DNA of 64,000 nt from assembly GCA_035294245.1 (NCBI GenBank), contig DATGLG010000040.1:1-64000 (forward strand), written 5' to 3'. The DNA is from DATGLG01 sp035294245. GTDB lineage: Bacteria > Pseudomonadota > Alphaproteobacteria > JACZXZ01. This document shows, in pieces, positions 24,558 through 33,299 of this stretch. A model generated the notes under the pieces. It had not been told where the DNA came from. It searched no databases and was given only the letters and a program-made list of their open reading frames with translations. A program made the position numbers and the translations under genes. Positions within the stretch are counted from its first letter, which is position 1, and each line of letters starts with the position of its first letter.

Positions 24558-26030
24558 CTATGGCTTCGCCGAGGCGCCGTCAAGCGCGTCGCGGGCACCC
24601 TGCGGAGCCTCGGCGGCCGGACCGATCCGAAGCGCGCTGACGAGGCCGCCTGCCAGCGCAAGCAGGGCGCCCAGGCCCAGGCCGATGCGCGGCGCGATAC
24701 CGGCAGGCGCCAAGGTGAAGAGCAGGGTCATGATGACGGCGCCGGCGGTCTGGCCGGCAAGCCGCGCCGTGCCTTGCATGCCCCCGGCAGCACCGCTGCG
24801 CTCGCGAGGGGCGGAGAGCAGCATGTTACGGTTGTTGGGCGTCTGGAAGAAGCCGAAGCCGAAGCCGCAGAGCATCATGAAGGGCACCAGCGGCAAGAGG
24901 CCGCGGTTGAGGGGCCAGAGGGCGGCGAACGCGAGGCCGCCGGCGAGGCAAGCGCCACCGAAGGTGCAAAGCCAGGCTGTCGGCACGCGGTCGGAGAAGC
25001 GGCCGGAGAGCGGCGCCGCGAGCGCGACCGCGAGGGGCCACGGGATCATGTAGAGTCCGGTCATGAACGCGTCCTGGCCGAGCCCGTGCTGGAGATAGAA
25101 CGGCAGAGCCACATAGCTCGACATCTGAGCGGAGAAGCAGCAGACCGAGGCGATCACCGAGACGCGGAAGGAGCGATCGCGCAGGAGATCGAGCGGGATG
25201 AGCGGGGCCTTGCGCGGCAGCTCGCGCCGGATGAGCGCTGCGAGCCCCGCGGCCGCCGCGGCGAGCAGCGCGCCGCCGAGTCCGGGCCGGGTCGCCAGCA
25301 GCTCGATCCCGATGACGACCGCTCCGAAGACGCCCGCATTGAGCGACACGCTCGGAAGATCGAGCCTGCGGCCCGAGCCCGGCGTGCGCGGCAAGCCGCA
25401 TGAGGTCAGTAGCACGAGGCCGCCCACGGGGATATTGACGGCGAAGAGCCAGGGCCAGCTTGCGACGGAGAGGATCGCGGCTCCGATCGCGGGCCCGGCC
25501 GCGGAGGACAGCGCCACCGTGAGCGCGTTCCAGCCGATCCCGGCGCCGAGCAGCCTCCGTGGATAGATGAAGCGCAGCAGGGCGACCGCAAGCGACATCA
25601 CCGCGGCGCTTCCGAGCCCCTGGAGGAAGCGCGCGGCGACCAGCCACGGCAGGGAGGGTGCGAGGGCGCATAGCGCCGAGGCTCCGGTGAAAAGCACGAC
25701 CCCGGCAATGAAGACCCGGCGATACCCCAAGCTCTCGCCGGCCGCCGCGGCGGGCAGAAGGAACATGACGATCGCCATTTGATAGCCGGTGACGACCCAT
25801 ACGGAGGCGCCGGGCGAGACCTGGAGGGTTAGCGCGATCGTCGGGAGTGCAAGGTTGGCAATCGCCCCATCGAGCACGACCAGCACGATGGCGGCCAGGA
25901 CGGAGGCCATGGCGACGTAACGGCGCGGCGTCGGCAGGCCATCCGCTTCGCCCTCGTTTCCGTGGGTCGCGTGAGGGTTAGCGAGCGGCGCCTGAGCCTG
26001 GGGAGAACGGGTCTGGGACGAGATCGACAT
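24558..26030 (-). CDS. MFS drug exporter, DHA2 (14-TMS) type
   Basis: 490 residues from ATG 26030. The frame remains open to 27095, but the extra part lies antisense to rmuC and is a shadow. About fourteen hydrophobic helices are visible. Motif A-like G-E-S-L-G-Y-R-R-V appears after helix 2, with W-V-V-T-G-Y-Q in helix 2 and the motif-C-like A-G-P-A-I-G-A-A-I in helix 5. These place it in the EmrB/QacA branch of proton-driven exporters. No adjacent membrane-fusion protein or regulator is present, so the substrate is unknown. It lies downstream of def on the opposite side from fmt and is divergent from rmuC. Confidence 0.85.
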   Translation of the reverse strand: MSISSQTRSPQAQAPLANPHATHGNEGEADGLPTPRRYVAMASVLAAIVLVVLDGAIANLALPTIALTLQVSPGASVWVVTGYQMAIVMFLLPAAAAGESLGYRRVFIAGVVLFTGASALCALAPSLPWLVAARFLQGLGSAAVMSLAVALLRFIYPRRLLGAGIGWNALTVALSSAAGPAIGAAILSVASWPWLFAVNIPVGGLVLLTSCGLPRTPGSGRRLDLPSVSLNAGVFGAVVIGIELLATRPGLGGALLAAAAAGLAALIRRELPRKAPLIPLDLLRDRSFRVSVIASVCCFSAQMSSYVALPFYLQHGLGQDAFMTGLYMIPWPLAVALAAPLSGRFSDRVPTAWLCTFGGACLAGGLAFAALWPLNRGLLPLVPFMMLCGFGFGFFQTPNNRNMLLSAPRERSGAAGGMQGTARLAGQTAGAVIMTLLFTLAPAGIAPRIGLGLGALLALAGGLVSALRIGPAAEAPQGARDALDGASAKP

Positions 26031-26315
26031 CACGGCTCCGAGCCGAGTTGCGGAGGGGCGCAGCATAGCGGCTGGGAATCCCTGGGGAAGCTGCAAAGCC
26101 CGCAGCTTATCCCTGCGCCAAACGCAAGGCGCGACATCGAGCCTCGAGGCGCGCATGGATGCCGATCCCGCCCATCGCTGGCTGCGTGGCGCGATGCTGA
26201 CGACGCGCCCGCAGACAGGGTCGCCGCGAGTCGGGTTTCGGCCTCCCGGCAGTCCTGGGCCGTCGCCTGCGCTCTTCGGCCATGCTAAGTTCGGCGAAAT
26301 CGGAGTTGGGGCAGC

Positions 26316-27458
26316 ATGGATATGGGGCTCGTCATTCTGGCCGGCGCCGTAATTCTGGCGGCGGCCATCATTCTCTTCTTTGCCTTCCGCGGCGGGCGGA
26401 CCGAAGCGGATGCGAACCGGCATGTGGCCGAGCTGGCCGGGCGGCTCAGTCAGATGGCGGGGGCGCAAGCCTCGGCGCTGGCGCAGATGTCGGAGCGGCT
26501 GCAGGCGCAGGAGCGGCTGCTCACGAAGATGCTCGAGGAGCGGCTCGATACGGTGACCACGCGCGTCAGCGCCACCTTGGAGAAGTCCTCCCAGGCCCAG
26601 GCCGAGACGCTCGGCGAATTGCGCGAGCGCATCGCCCGCATCGATGCCGCACAGGCCAACATCACCGAGCTCTCGAGCCAGATGGTCTCGCTTCAGCAGA
26701 TTCTCTCGAACAAGCAGGCGCGCGGCAGCTTCGGCGAGCTGCAGCTCCAGGACTTGGTGCAGAGCGTGCTGCCGCCTTCGGCCTATCGCTTCCAGGCGAC
26801 GATCGGAGACAATAAGCGGGTCGATTGCCTGCTCGACCTTCCCAATCCGCCGGGCCCCATCGCCATCGACGCCAAATTCCCCCTCGAGAGCTATGTGGCC
26901 CTGCGCGACGCGGACGATGATGGTGCGCGGGTGCAGGCCGCACGCAGCCTGCGCACGGATATGATGAAGCATATCGGCGACATCGCGGAGAAGTATATCG
27001 TGCCCGGCCATACCGCGGAGGCGGCCCTGCTCTTCCTGCCTTCCGAAGCCGTCTATGCCGAGCTTCACGCCAATTTCGCCGATGTCATTGAGCAATCTTA
27101 TCGCAAGCGCGTCTTCATCGTCTCACCGACGACGCTGTGGGCGACGCTCAACACGATTCGCGCGGTGCTCAAGGATGTGCGCATGCGCGAGCTCGCCGGC
27201 GTCATTCAAAAGGAGGTCATGGCACTGCTCGGCGATGTGCGCCGCTTGGACGAGCGCGTGGGCAAGCTGCAAAGCCACTTCAACCAGACGAGCGAGGACG
27301 TCCGCCAGATCCGCATCTCGACCGACAAGGTGGTCAAGCGCGCCGAGAGCATCGAGGAGCTGGAGTTCGATGATGCGGACGGCAATGCGGCGCTGCCGGC
27401 CGCACCGGCGCAGGCACGGGCCCAGGACCGAAGCGCTGGCGACGTCGAAAAGCTATGA
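26316..27458 (+). CDS. rmuC: DNA recombination protein RmuC homologue
   Basis: 380 residues. An N-terminal transmembrane helix (4-24) precedes a long predicted coiled coil (about 30-130) rich in Gln, Glu and Arg. The RmuC nuclease-like core follows, with R-G-S-F-G-E-L-Q-L, I-A-I-D-A-K-F-P-L-E-S-Y and L-F-L-P-S-E-A-V-Y-A-E. RmuC restrains inversions at short repeats in E. coli; its enzymatic activity is not proven here. The gene converges with recR across 4 nt. Confidence 0.92.
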   Translation: MDMGLVILAGAVILAAAIILFFAFRGGRTEADANRHVAELAGRLSQMAGAQASALAQMSERLQAQERLLTKMLEERLDTVTTRVSATLEKSSQAQAETLGELRERIARIDAAQANITELSSQMVSLQQILSNKQARGSFGELQLQDLVQSVLPPSAYRFQATIGDNKRVDCLLDLPNPPGPIAIDAKFPLESYVALRDADDDGARVQAARSLRTDMMKHIGDIAEKYIVPGHTAEAALLFLPSEAVYAELHANFADVIEQSYRKRVFIVSPTTLWATLNTIRAVLKDVRMRELAGVIQKEVMALLGDVRRLDERVGKLQSHFNQTSEDVRQIRISTDKVVKRAESIEELEFDDADGNAALPAAPAQARAQDRSAGDVEKL

Positions 27459-27462
27459 GAGC

Positions 27463-28056
27463 TCAGGCCGGCCGGCGCGCCTTGAGAGCGGCCGCGAGCG
27501 TTCCGTCATCGAGGTAGTCGAGCTCGCCGCCAACGGGCACGCCATGGGCCAGGCGGGAGACGGCAATGCCGAGCGGCGCAAGCCGGTCGGCGATGTAATG
27601 CGCCGTCGTTTGCCCGTCGACGGTGGCGTTGGTCGCGAGAATCACCTCTTTGATCCCCTCCTCGCGCACCCGCTGGATGAGCCGGGGAATATTGAGCTGC
27701 TCCGGGCCGATGCCGTCCAGAGCGGAGAGGGTTCCTCCCAGCACGTGATAGCGCCCTTTGAAGGCCGTGGTGCGCTCGAGGGCCCAGAGATCGGCCACCT
27801 CCTCGACCACGCAGAGGACGGCACCGTCACGGCGGCTATCGGCGCAAATGGCGCAGGGATCGCGCGTGTCGATGTTGCCGCAGCGCGAACAGGCGCGGAC
27901 ATGGTTGGCGACGTCGGCGAGCGCTGCGGCGAGCGGATCGAGGAGCGTTTCGCGCCGCTTGATGAGGTGCAGCGCCGCGCGCCGCGCCGAGCGCGGCCCC
28001 AGCCCGGGCAGCTTCGCGAGAAGCTGGATGAGACGATCGATTTCGGGTCCGATCAT
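27463..28056 (-). CDS. recR: Recombination mediator RecR
   Basis: 197 residues. The N-terminal helix-hairpin-helix (L-P-G-L-G-P-R-S-A) is followed by a four-Cys zinc finger (Cys56, 59, 68, 71). The TOPRIM domain has V-V-E-E-V-A-D and V-I-L-A-T-N, and the C-terminal R-L-A-H-G-V-P-V-G-G-E-L-D-Y-L-D motif is present. RecR works with RecO and RecF to load RecA on gapped DNA. It is the third gene of dnaX-ybaB-recR, an order conserved across bacteria. Confidence 0.97.
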   Translation of the reverse strand: MIGPEIDRLIQLLAKLPGLGPRSARRAALHLIKRRETLLDPLAAALADVANHVRACSRCGNIDTRDPCAICADSRRDGAVLCVVEEVADLWALERTTAFKGRYHVLGGTLSALDGIGPEQLNIPRLIQRVREEGIKEVILATNATVDGQTTAHYIADRLAPLGIAVSRLAHGVPVGGELDYLDDGTLAAALKARRPA

Positions 28057-28089
28057 GGGTTCGCCGCGGCCCGCCAGGGCCGCCGCCGC

Positions 28090-28413
28090 TCAGAAGGGCA
28101 GCTTGAGGCCGGGCGGCAAGTTTAGGCCGCCGGTCAGCTTTTGCATCTCCTCGGCGGCCTGCGCCTCGGCCTTGGCCTTGGCGTCGCTGAAGGCCGCCAC
28201 GATCAAGTCCTCGAGCACCTCCACCTCCTTGGGATCGACGAGGGAGGGGTCGATCTTCACCTTGCGCATCTCGCCTTTGCCGTTGACGGTGACGGTCACC
28301 AGGCCGCCGCCGGAAGCGCCCGCGACCTCGACCGCGGCAAGCCTCTCCTGCATCGCCTGCATACGGCTTTGCATCTCTTGGGCCTGTTTCATGAGCTGGC
28401 CGAGATTCTTCAT
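28090..28413 (-). CDS. ybaB: YbaB/EbfC nucleoid-associated protein
   Basis: 107 residues. The N-terminal helix has L-M-K-Q-A-Q-E-M-Q-S-R-M, followed by the family core V-T-V-N-G-K-G-E-M-R-K-V and D-P-S-L-V-D. It binds DNA as a dimer and is nearly always between dnaX and recR, as here. Its start overlaps the dnaX stop by 4 nt. Confidence 0.95.
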   Translation of the reverse strand: MKNLGQLMKQAQEMQSRMQAMQERLAAVEVAGASGGGLVTVTVNGKGEMRKVKIDPSLVDPKEVEVLEDLIVAAFSDAKAKAEAQAAEEMQKLTGGLNLPPGLKLPF

Positions 28414-30248
28414 GTATCGAAGTCTCCGTCACTGAAGGATGCGGGAAGCTCATCGGCGGCGTCGGGCGGCTTCGCCTTGACCGCGAGATCGCGCACGCGC
28501 TCGACGGCGGCCCCGGGAAAGCGCTGCAGGATGGCCTGCACGAGCGGATGATGCTCGGCCTCGGCGCGACGGTCGGCGGCACGCCGCTTGGCCTGCTCGG
28601 CCAAGGTCGCGGCCCCCGCTTGATTGGAAACGGTGATCGTCCAGCGCCGTCCCGTCCAGTCGTGGAGCAAGGTGGTGAGCCGGGGCGCCAGATTGGCGAG
28701 CGCATGCTCGTTCGGGCGCAGCTCGAGCCGGCCGGGCTCGAAGCGCACGAGATGCACGTTGTTGCGCAGATGGGCGCCGAGAATCGGCTCGTGGATCTCG
28801 ACGAGCTCGACGAGGGCCTCGAAGTCGCGCGGCGCGCCTTCCTCCGGCGCCGCCGCGGGGATTGGGTCCGGTGCGACCGCCTCGGCGCGGCGAGCCAGCA
28901 TCGCCTGGGGACGACCACCCGCCGGCGCCGGGGCTCCGGTCGCGGCAACGCCCGTTGCGCGCGAGGCCGAAGGCGCTGGCGGTGCCGCCGCCCCGCGTCC
29001 AACCGCGCCATTGCCGCCCGATGCCGTCGCGGCGTCGGCTCGGGATGACGGGCCGGGTGATGGCGATGCGGGGGCACTCGCGCTCAGCGACTTCACGAGC
29101 TCGGCCGGGCTCGGGAGATCCGCCGCATAGGCGAGCCGGATCAGCGCCATTTCGGCGGCCATCAGCGGCATCGAGGCCGTCTGCGCCTCGCTCAGGCCCT
29201 TGAGCAGCATCTGCCAGGCCCGCGCTAGGCTGGGCATGGGAAGCTCGGCGGCCATGGCGAGGCCGCGCGCGCGCTCGGCATCCGAAGCGACCGGCCCTTC
29301 CGCCGCCGCGTCGATCTTGAGGAGGGTGAGCCAGTGGCAAGTCTCAAGGAGGTCCTGCAGCACCACGACGGGATCGGCGCCGGCCTTGTAGAGCTCGCCA
29401 AGGAGGATCAGCGCATTCTTGATCGCGCCCTTCATCAGAAGATCGAAAAGATCGACGATCTGCGACCGATCCGCGAGGCCCAGCATCTCGCGAACCTGCT
29501 CGACGCTCGGCGCGCCGGCGCCATGGGCGATAGCCTGGTCGAGGAGCGAGAGGCCGTCGCGTACCGAGCCGTCGGCTGCGCGCGCAACGAGCTGGATGGC
29601 CTCGGGCGCCAGCGCGGCACCTTCCGCCGCAGCCACCTTGGCGAGATGATCCGCCAGGACCGCCTGGTCGACGCGCCGCAGATCGAAGCGTTGGCAGCGG
29701 GACAGCACCGTGATCGGCACCTTGCGGATCTCGGTCGTCGCGAAGATGAACTTGACGTGCTCCGGCGGCTCCTCGAGCGTCTTCAACAAGGCGTTGAAGG
29801 CGTTCTTCGAGAGCATGTGCACTTCATCGATGATATAGACCTTGTAGCGCGCCGTGATCGGACGATAGCGCACGCCGTCGATGAGCTCGCGGATGTCGTC
29901 GACCCCGGTACGGCTCGCCGCGTCCATCTCGATGACGTCGACGTCGCGGTCGGCGGCGATGGCGACGCAGTGCTCGCAGACGCCGCAGGGCTCGACCGTC
30001 GGCCCGCCCTTTCCGTCCACACCCGTGCAGTTGAGGGCCTTCGCGATGATGCGCGCCGTGGTCGTCTTGCCCACGCCGCGGACGCCCGTCAGCACGAAGG
30101 CATGCGCCAGCCGGCTCTGCTTGAAGGCGTTGGTGAGCGTGCGCACCATCGCCTCCTGCCCGATGAGCTCGGCGAAGCGGCCTGGGCGATATTTGCGCGC
30201 GAGGACGCGGTAGGGGGTCGGGTCGCCCGAAGGGGTCAGGTCGGTCAT
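28410..30248 (-). CDS. dnaX: DNA polymerase III subunit gamma/tau
   Basis: 612 residues, the clamp-loader ATPase. Walker A is G-V-R-G-V-G-K-T (55-62). The zinc module uses Cys74, 88, 91 and 94. Walker B is D-E-V-H (141-144) and sensor 1 is T-T-E (171-173). Domain III follows, then an Ala/Pro-rich linker (about 385-460) and a tau-like C-terminal domain (470-600). No A-rich slippery sequence was noticed, so a shorter gamma product by frameshifting is not indicated. ybaB follows with a 4-nt overlap; the SRP RNA gene lies just upstream on the same strand. Confidence 0.96.
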   Translation of the reverse strand: MTDLTPSGDPTPYRVLARKYRPGRFAELIGQEAMVRTLTNAFKQSRLAHAFVLTGVRGVGKTTTARIIAKALNCTGVDGKGGPTVEPCGVCEHCVAIAADRDVDVIEMDAASRTGVDDIRELIDGVRYRPITARYKVYIIDEVHMLSKNAFNALLKTLEEPPEHVKFIFATTEIRKVPITVLSRCQRFDLRRVDQAVLADHLAKVAAAEGAALAPEAIQLVARAADGSVRDGLSLLDQAIAHGAGAPSVEQVREMLGLADRSQIVDLFDLLMKGAIKNALILLGELYKAGADPVVVLQDLLETCHWLTLLKIDAAAEGPVASDAERARGLAMAAELPMPSLARAWQMLLKGLSEAQTASMPLMAAEMALIRLAYAADLPSPAELVKSLSASAPASPSPGPSSRADAATASGGNGAVGRGAAAPPAPSASRATGVAATGAPAPAGGRPQAMLARRAEAVAPDPIPAAAPEEGAPRDFEALVELVEIHEPILGAHLRNNVHLVRFEPGRLELRPNEHALANLAPRLTTLLHDWTGRRWTITVSNQAGAATLAEQAKRRAADRRAEAEHHPLVQAILQRFPGAAVERVRDLAVKAKPPDAADELPASFSDGDFDT

Positions 30249-30294
30249 GGCGCCCGGCGGTGATCCCTCGATCGCTGATGGGTGCGCGGAAATG

Positions 30295-30395
30295 GCAGGA
30301 GGCTGGCGAACGACCCGGGCCGAACTCGTTACGGCTGCTTCCTTCCGGACCTGACCGGGTTGGCGAGGAGCTCGTCCGCCGCCAACCTCCCAGAG
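30295..30395 (-). ncRNA. ffs: Signal recognition particle RNA, small bacterial type
   Basis: The complement of 30330-30365 contains the conserved SRP domain: G-G-T-C-A-G-G-T-C-C-G-G-A-A-G-G-A-A-G-C-A-G-C, with the GGAA tetraloop and asymmetric loop. Outer arms 30298-30308 and 30380-30390 pair over 11 bp with one G-U, closing a hairpin of about 100 nt. This is the 4.5S RNA type that binds Ffh. The ends are approximate. It lies about 47 nt upstream of dnaX on the same strand. Confidence 0.93.
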
Positions 30396-30473
30396 GCACT
30401 ATATCAGGATTGGACCCGGGAGTCGCAAGCCCCGCGATTGCGCGAAGCGCCGCCCTGTGCGAGGGTCAAGGCC

Positions 30474-31403
30474 ATGATCCGCCGTCCGAATTTCTATGCC
30501 GAAAGCGGCCTCGACCGCATGAGCCAACGGCGCGCCGACGCCGAGTGGCTGGCCGCGCGCCTGAGCGATCCGCACAGCCGGCTGGTCCCGGTCTGGCGGG
30601 CGCAGAACCTGTTCCGCGCGACTGCTGGCGCCGACGGCTTTCCGGCGCCGCTCTTTCCCGCGGTCACGGCGCTGCCCAGCCTTCTCAATGGCGAGCGCAA
30701 CGTCGTGCTGCTTGGCGTGATCGAGGAGGTCGCCCATTTCGCGGTCGATCTTTCCCATGTGGAGGATCCGGCGGAGGCCTGCGCGCAGCTCGGCGGCGGC
30801 GAGTTCGCCGATCTGCGTCGCTACGGCGCGCTTCTCGAGCGCCGCGCCGGCGCCATGCTCGCCTATGCCCGTGGCATCCTTCATTGGCACTCGCGCCACC
30901 GCTTCTGCGGCGTCTGCGGTGCGGCGACGGAGAGCGCCCATGCCGGGCATCTGCGCCTCTGCACGCGGCCCGAATGCCGGGCCCAGCATTTCCCCCGTAC
31001 CGATCCCGCGGTGATCATGCTGGTGACCGATGGCGAGCGCTGCCTCCTCGGGCGCCAGAGGATATGGGCGCCGGGAATGCATTCGACCCTCGCCGGCTTC
31101 GTCGAGCCGGGCGAGAGCCTGGAGGAGGCCGTCGCCCGCGAGGTCTACGAGGAGACCGGCGTGCGCGTGACGGATGTGCGCTACCATTCCTCGCAGCCCT
31201 GGCCGTTCCCGGCCTCGATCATGCTCGGCTTCCATGCCAAGGCGACGACCACGACGATCGATGTGGACCGCGTCGAGCTCGAGGATGCGCGCTGGTTTAC
31301 GCGCGAGGAGCTCCTCGCCTGCCCCGAGAACGACAGCTTCCGCCTGCCCCGCCGCGATTCGATCGCGCGCCGCCTCGTCGAGAGCTGGCTCGGCCGCGAC
31401 TGA
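30474..31403 (+). CDS. nudC: NAD(+) diphosphatase / deNADding enzyme NudC
   Basis: 309 residues from ATG 30474; the open frame upstream runs antisense through the SRP RNA gene. The zinc ribbon uses Cys145, 148, 163 and 168. The Nudix box spans 208-230 with G-x5-E-x7-R-E-x2-E-E-x-G intact. The NudC-specific S-Q-P-W-P-F-P motif is at 240-246. The enzyme cleaves NAD(H) to NMN(H) and AMP and removes 5' NAD caps from RNA. It converges with pheA across 3 nt. Confidence 0.94.
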   Translation: MIRRPNFYAESGLDRMSQRRADAEWLAARLSDPHSRLVPVWRAQNLFRATAGADGFPAPLFPAVTALPSLLNGERNVVLLGVIEEVAHFAVDLSHVEDPAEACAQLGGGEFADLRRYGALLERRAGAMLAYARGILHWHSRHRFCGVCGAATESAHAGHLRLCTRPECRAQHFPRTDPAVIMLVTDGERCLLGRQRIWAPGMHSTLAGFVEPGESLEEAVAREVYEETGVRVTDVRYHSSQPWPFPASIMLGFHAKATTTTIDVDRVELEDARWFTREELLACPENDSFRLPRRDSIARRLVESWLGRD

Positions 31404-31406
31404 CGC

Positions 31407-32282
31407 TCAATCGCCGGCGTTGCGCTCCGACTGGAAGCGATAGGGGTGCGCCGGATAGACGCCGAGAATCTTGAAGCTGGTGCTGAAGAAGCGCAGCTCC
31501 TCGAGAGCCAGGCTCAGATTGCGCTGGCTCGGATGACCCTCGACATCGGCGTAGAACTGGGTCGCGGTGAAGCGGCCGCCGAGCATGTAGCTCTCGAGCT
31601 TCGTCATGTTGATGCCGTTGGTGGCGAAGCCGCCGAGGGCCTTGTAGAGGGCCGCCGGCACGTTGCGAACGTTGAAGACGAAGGTCGTGACGACCGGCCC
31701 CCGCGCTGGATTGGGATCGATCGCCTCGCGCGCCATGACGAGAAAGCGCGTGGTGTTGTGCTCCGCGTCCTCGATATTGGCGCGCAGCGTCTCGAGCCCG
31801 TAGATCTCGCCGGCCAGCGGCGAGGCGATGGCTCCTTGCGTCTTGTCGTTCCACTTGGCGATGTCGCGCGCGGCCCCGGCGGTATCCGCGTGGACGACCG
31901 GCTTGAGCCCGAGCGCCGCGATCAGCTTGCGGCACTGGTTGAGGGCGTGGACATGGCTGTGGACCAGCTTGACGTCGCCGAGGACCGCTCCCTTTGGCGC
32001 CAGCAGCGAGTGATTCACCCGGTGGAAATGCTCGGCGATGATGTGAAGGCCCGAATCCGGCAGCAGATGGTGATTGTCGGCGACCCGCCCCGCGACCGAG
32101 TTCTCGACCGGGATCATCGCGTAGCGCGCGCGCCTCTCCCGCACGGCGGCGAAAGTCTCCTCGAAACTCTCGCAGGGCAGCGTCGCGAGCTCGGGGAACA
32201 CGGCTCGGCACGCCATGTCCGAATAGGCGCCGGGCACGCCTTGAAACGCGATCTGGCTGTCCGGCGATGGCTTGTCCGACAT
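31407..32282 (-). CDS. pheA: Prephenate dehydratase
   Basis: 291 residues from ATG 32282, which has AGGA upstream; a TTG at 32315 would overlap the kdsB stop. The N-terminal half is the dehydratase with F-Q-G-V-P-G-A-Y, I-P-V-E-N-S and the catalytic N-T-T-R-F-L motif. The C-terminal ACT domain (about 195-275) contains L-G-G-F-A-T-N-G-I-N-M-T-K-L-E-S, so feedback inhibition by phenylalanine is expected. No chorismate mutase domain is present. It converts prephenate to phenylpyruvate. kdsB lies directly upstream, in one unit. Confidence 0.95.
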   Translation of the reverse strand: MSDKPSPDSQIAFQGVPGAYSDMACRAVFPELATLPCESFEETFAAVRERRARYAMIPVENSVAGRVADNHHLLPDSGLHIIAEHFHRVNHSLLAPKGAVLGDVKLVHSHVHALNQCRKLIAALGLKPVVHADTAGAARDIAKWNDKTQGAIASPLAGEIYGLETLRANIEDAEHNTTRFLVMAREAIDPNPARGPVVTTFVFNVRNVPAALYKALGGFATNGINMTKLESYMLGGRFTATQFYADVEGHPSQRNLSLALEELRFFSTSFKILGVYPAHPYRFQSERNAGD

Positions 32283-32311
32283 CGTGTCCTGCGCGGCCCT
32301 GATGCGACGGC

Positions 32312-33067
32312 TCAATCTCGCCTGCCGACGGCCAGCATCTGCCGCGCCCGCGCGAGATCCGCCGGAGTATTGACATCGGGCGGAACCGTGTCAACGAGCG
32401 CCACGTCGATGCGCATGCCGGCCTCGAGCGCGCGCAGCTGCTCGAGACGCTCGCGCCGCTCGAGGATGCCCGGCGGCAGGCGCACGAAGCGCGCGAGCGC
32501 CACCCGGCGATAGGCGTAGAGCCCGATGTGGTGGTAGAGCGGGCCGTCGCCGCCAGGCACGGTGGCGCGGCTGAAATAGAGGGCGCGGCCCACCACGGCA
32601 CCGGGTGGAAACCCGACCACCGCCTTCACCATGTTGGGGTCGCTGCGGTCTTCCTTGCGCGTGATGACGACGACGACGCTCGCGATGTCGACGTCGGGGT
32701 CGGCGAGCGGAGTGAAGACGGCGCGGATGACCGCGGGATCGATGCTGGGGACATCCCCTTGCACATTGACCACGGCGTCGTGGCGGCCGGCAGGATCGAC
32801 GCGCTCCAGCGCCTCGAAGATGCGGTCCGAGCCCGAGGGATGGTCCGGGCGGGTGAGCACGGCGCGCCCGCCGACCTTCTCGATGGCCTCGGCGATCTCG
32901 GGATCGCTCGCCGCGACGACAACAGGCCCGATATCGGCGGCGACGGCGCGCCGCCACACATGCACGATCATCGGCTCGCCGGCAATCTCGGCGAGCACCT
33001 TGTTGGGCAGCCGGGTCGCGGCCAGCCGCGCGGGAATCATCACGATGGGATTGACGGGGACGGACAT
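32312..33067 (-). CDS. kdsB: CMP-Kdo synthetase
   Basis: 251 residues from ATG 33067. The frame stays open upstream, but the protein begins properly at the nucleotide-binding I-P-A-R-L-A-A-T-R-L-P-N-K. Other motifs are R-P-D-H-P-S-G-S-D-R, N-V-Q-G-D-V-P and H-I-G-L-Y-A-Y-R. The enzyme activates Kdo with CTP for lipopolysaccharide inner core synthesis, so a Gram-negative envelope is implied. It is divergent from the cytochrome c gene across 232 bp. Confidence 0.96.
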   Translation of the reverse strand: MSVPVNPIVMIPARLAATRLPNKVLAEIAGEPMIVHVWRRAVAADIGPVVVAASDPEIAEAIEKVGGRAVLTRPDHPSGSDRIFEALERVDPAGRHDAVVNVQGDVPSIDPAVIRAVFTPLADPDVDIASVVVVITRKEDRSDPNMVKAVVGFPPGAVVGRALYFSRATVPGGDGPLYHHIGLYAYRRVALARFVRLPPGILERRERLEQLRALEAGMRIDVALVDTVPPDVNTPADLARARQMLAVGRRD

Positions 33068-33299
33068 GGAATGGCTCGGCGAGGTCGCGCGGATTGCGAC
33101 ATTTTGCCGCGGCAACCCAGGAATTTCGCCGGAAATCTCGGGGTGACGCGGCGATGGGGGGACCATATAACGATTGCCCTTGAGGCGGAATCGATTTATC
33201 GACGCTCGCCGCCTCAAACGCTTGTGGCCGCCGCCTCCACGGGCCCGACGGGCGGCCGTTTCGCGCGTTACGTCTGCGGCGGATGGGCAAGAGGGACGC
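33068..33299. other. Divergent intergenic region between kdsB and cytochrome c gene
   Basis: 232 bp without a supported gene. It must carry the promoters of both flanking genes, but no convincing -35/-10 pair was recognised. Confidence 0.4.

Noticed and set aside
26031..27095. N-terminal extension of the MFS transporter to an 845-residue protein
   Set aside because: The extra 355 residues are antisense to rmuC. The transporter begins naturally at ATG 26030 ahead of its first helix.
28410..30248. Programmed frameshift in dnaX
   Set aside because: No run of A residues with a following stem was noticed in the coding strand, so only the full-length product is annotated.
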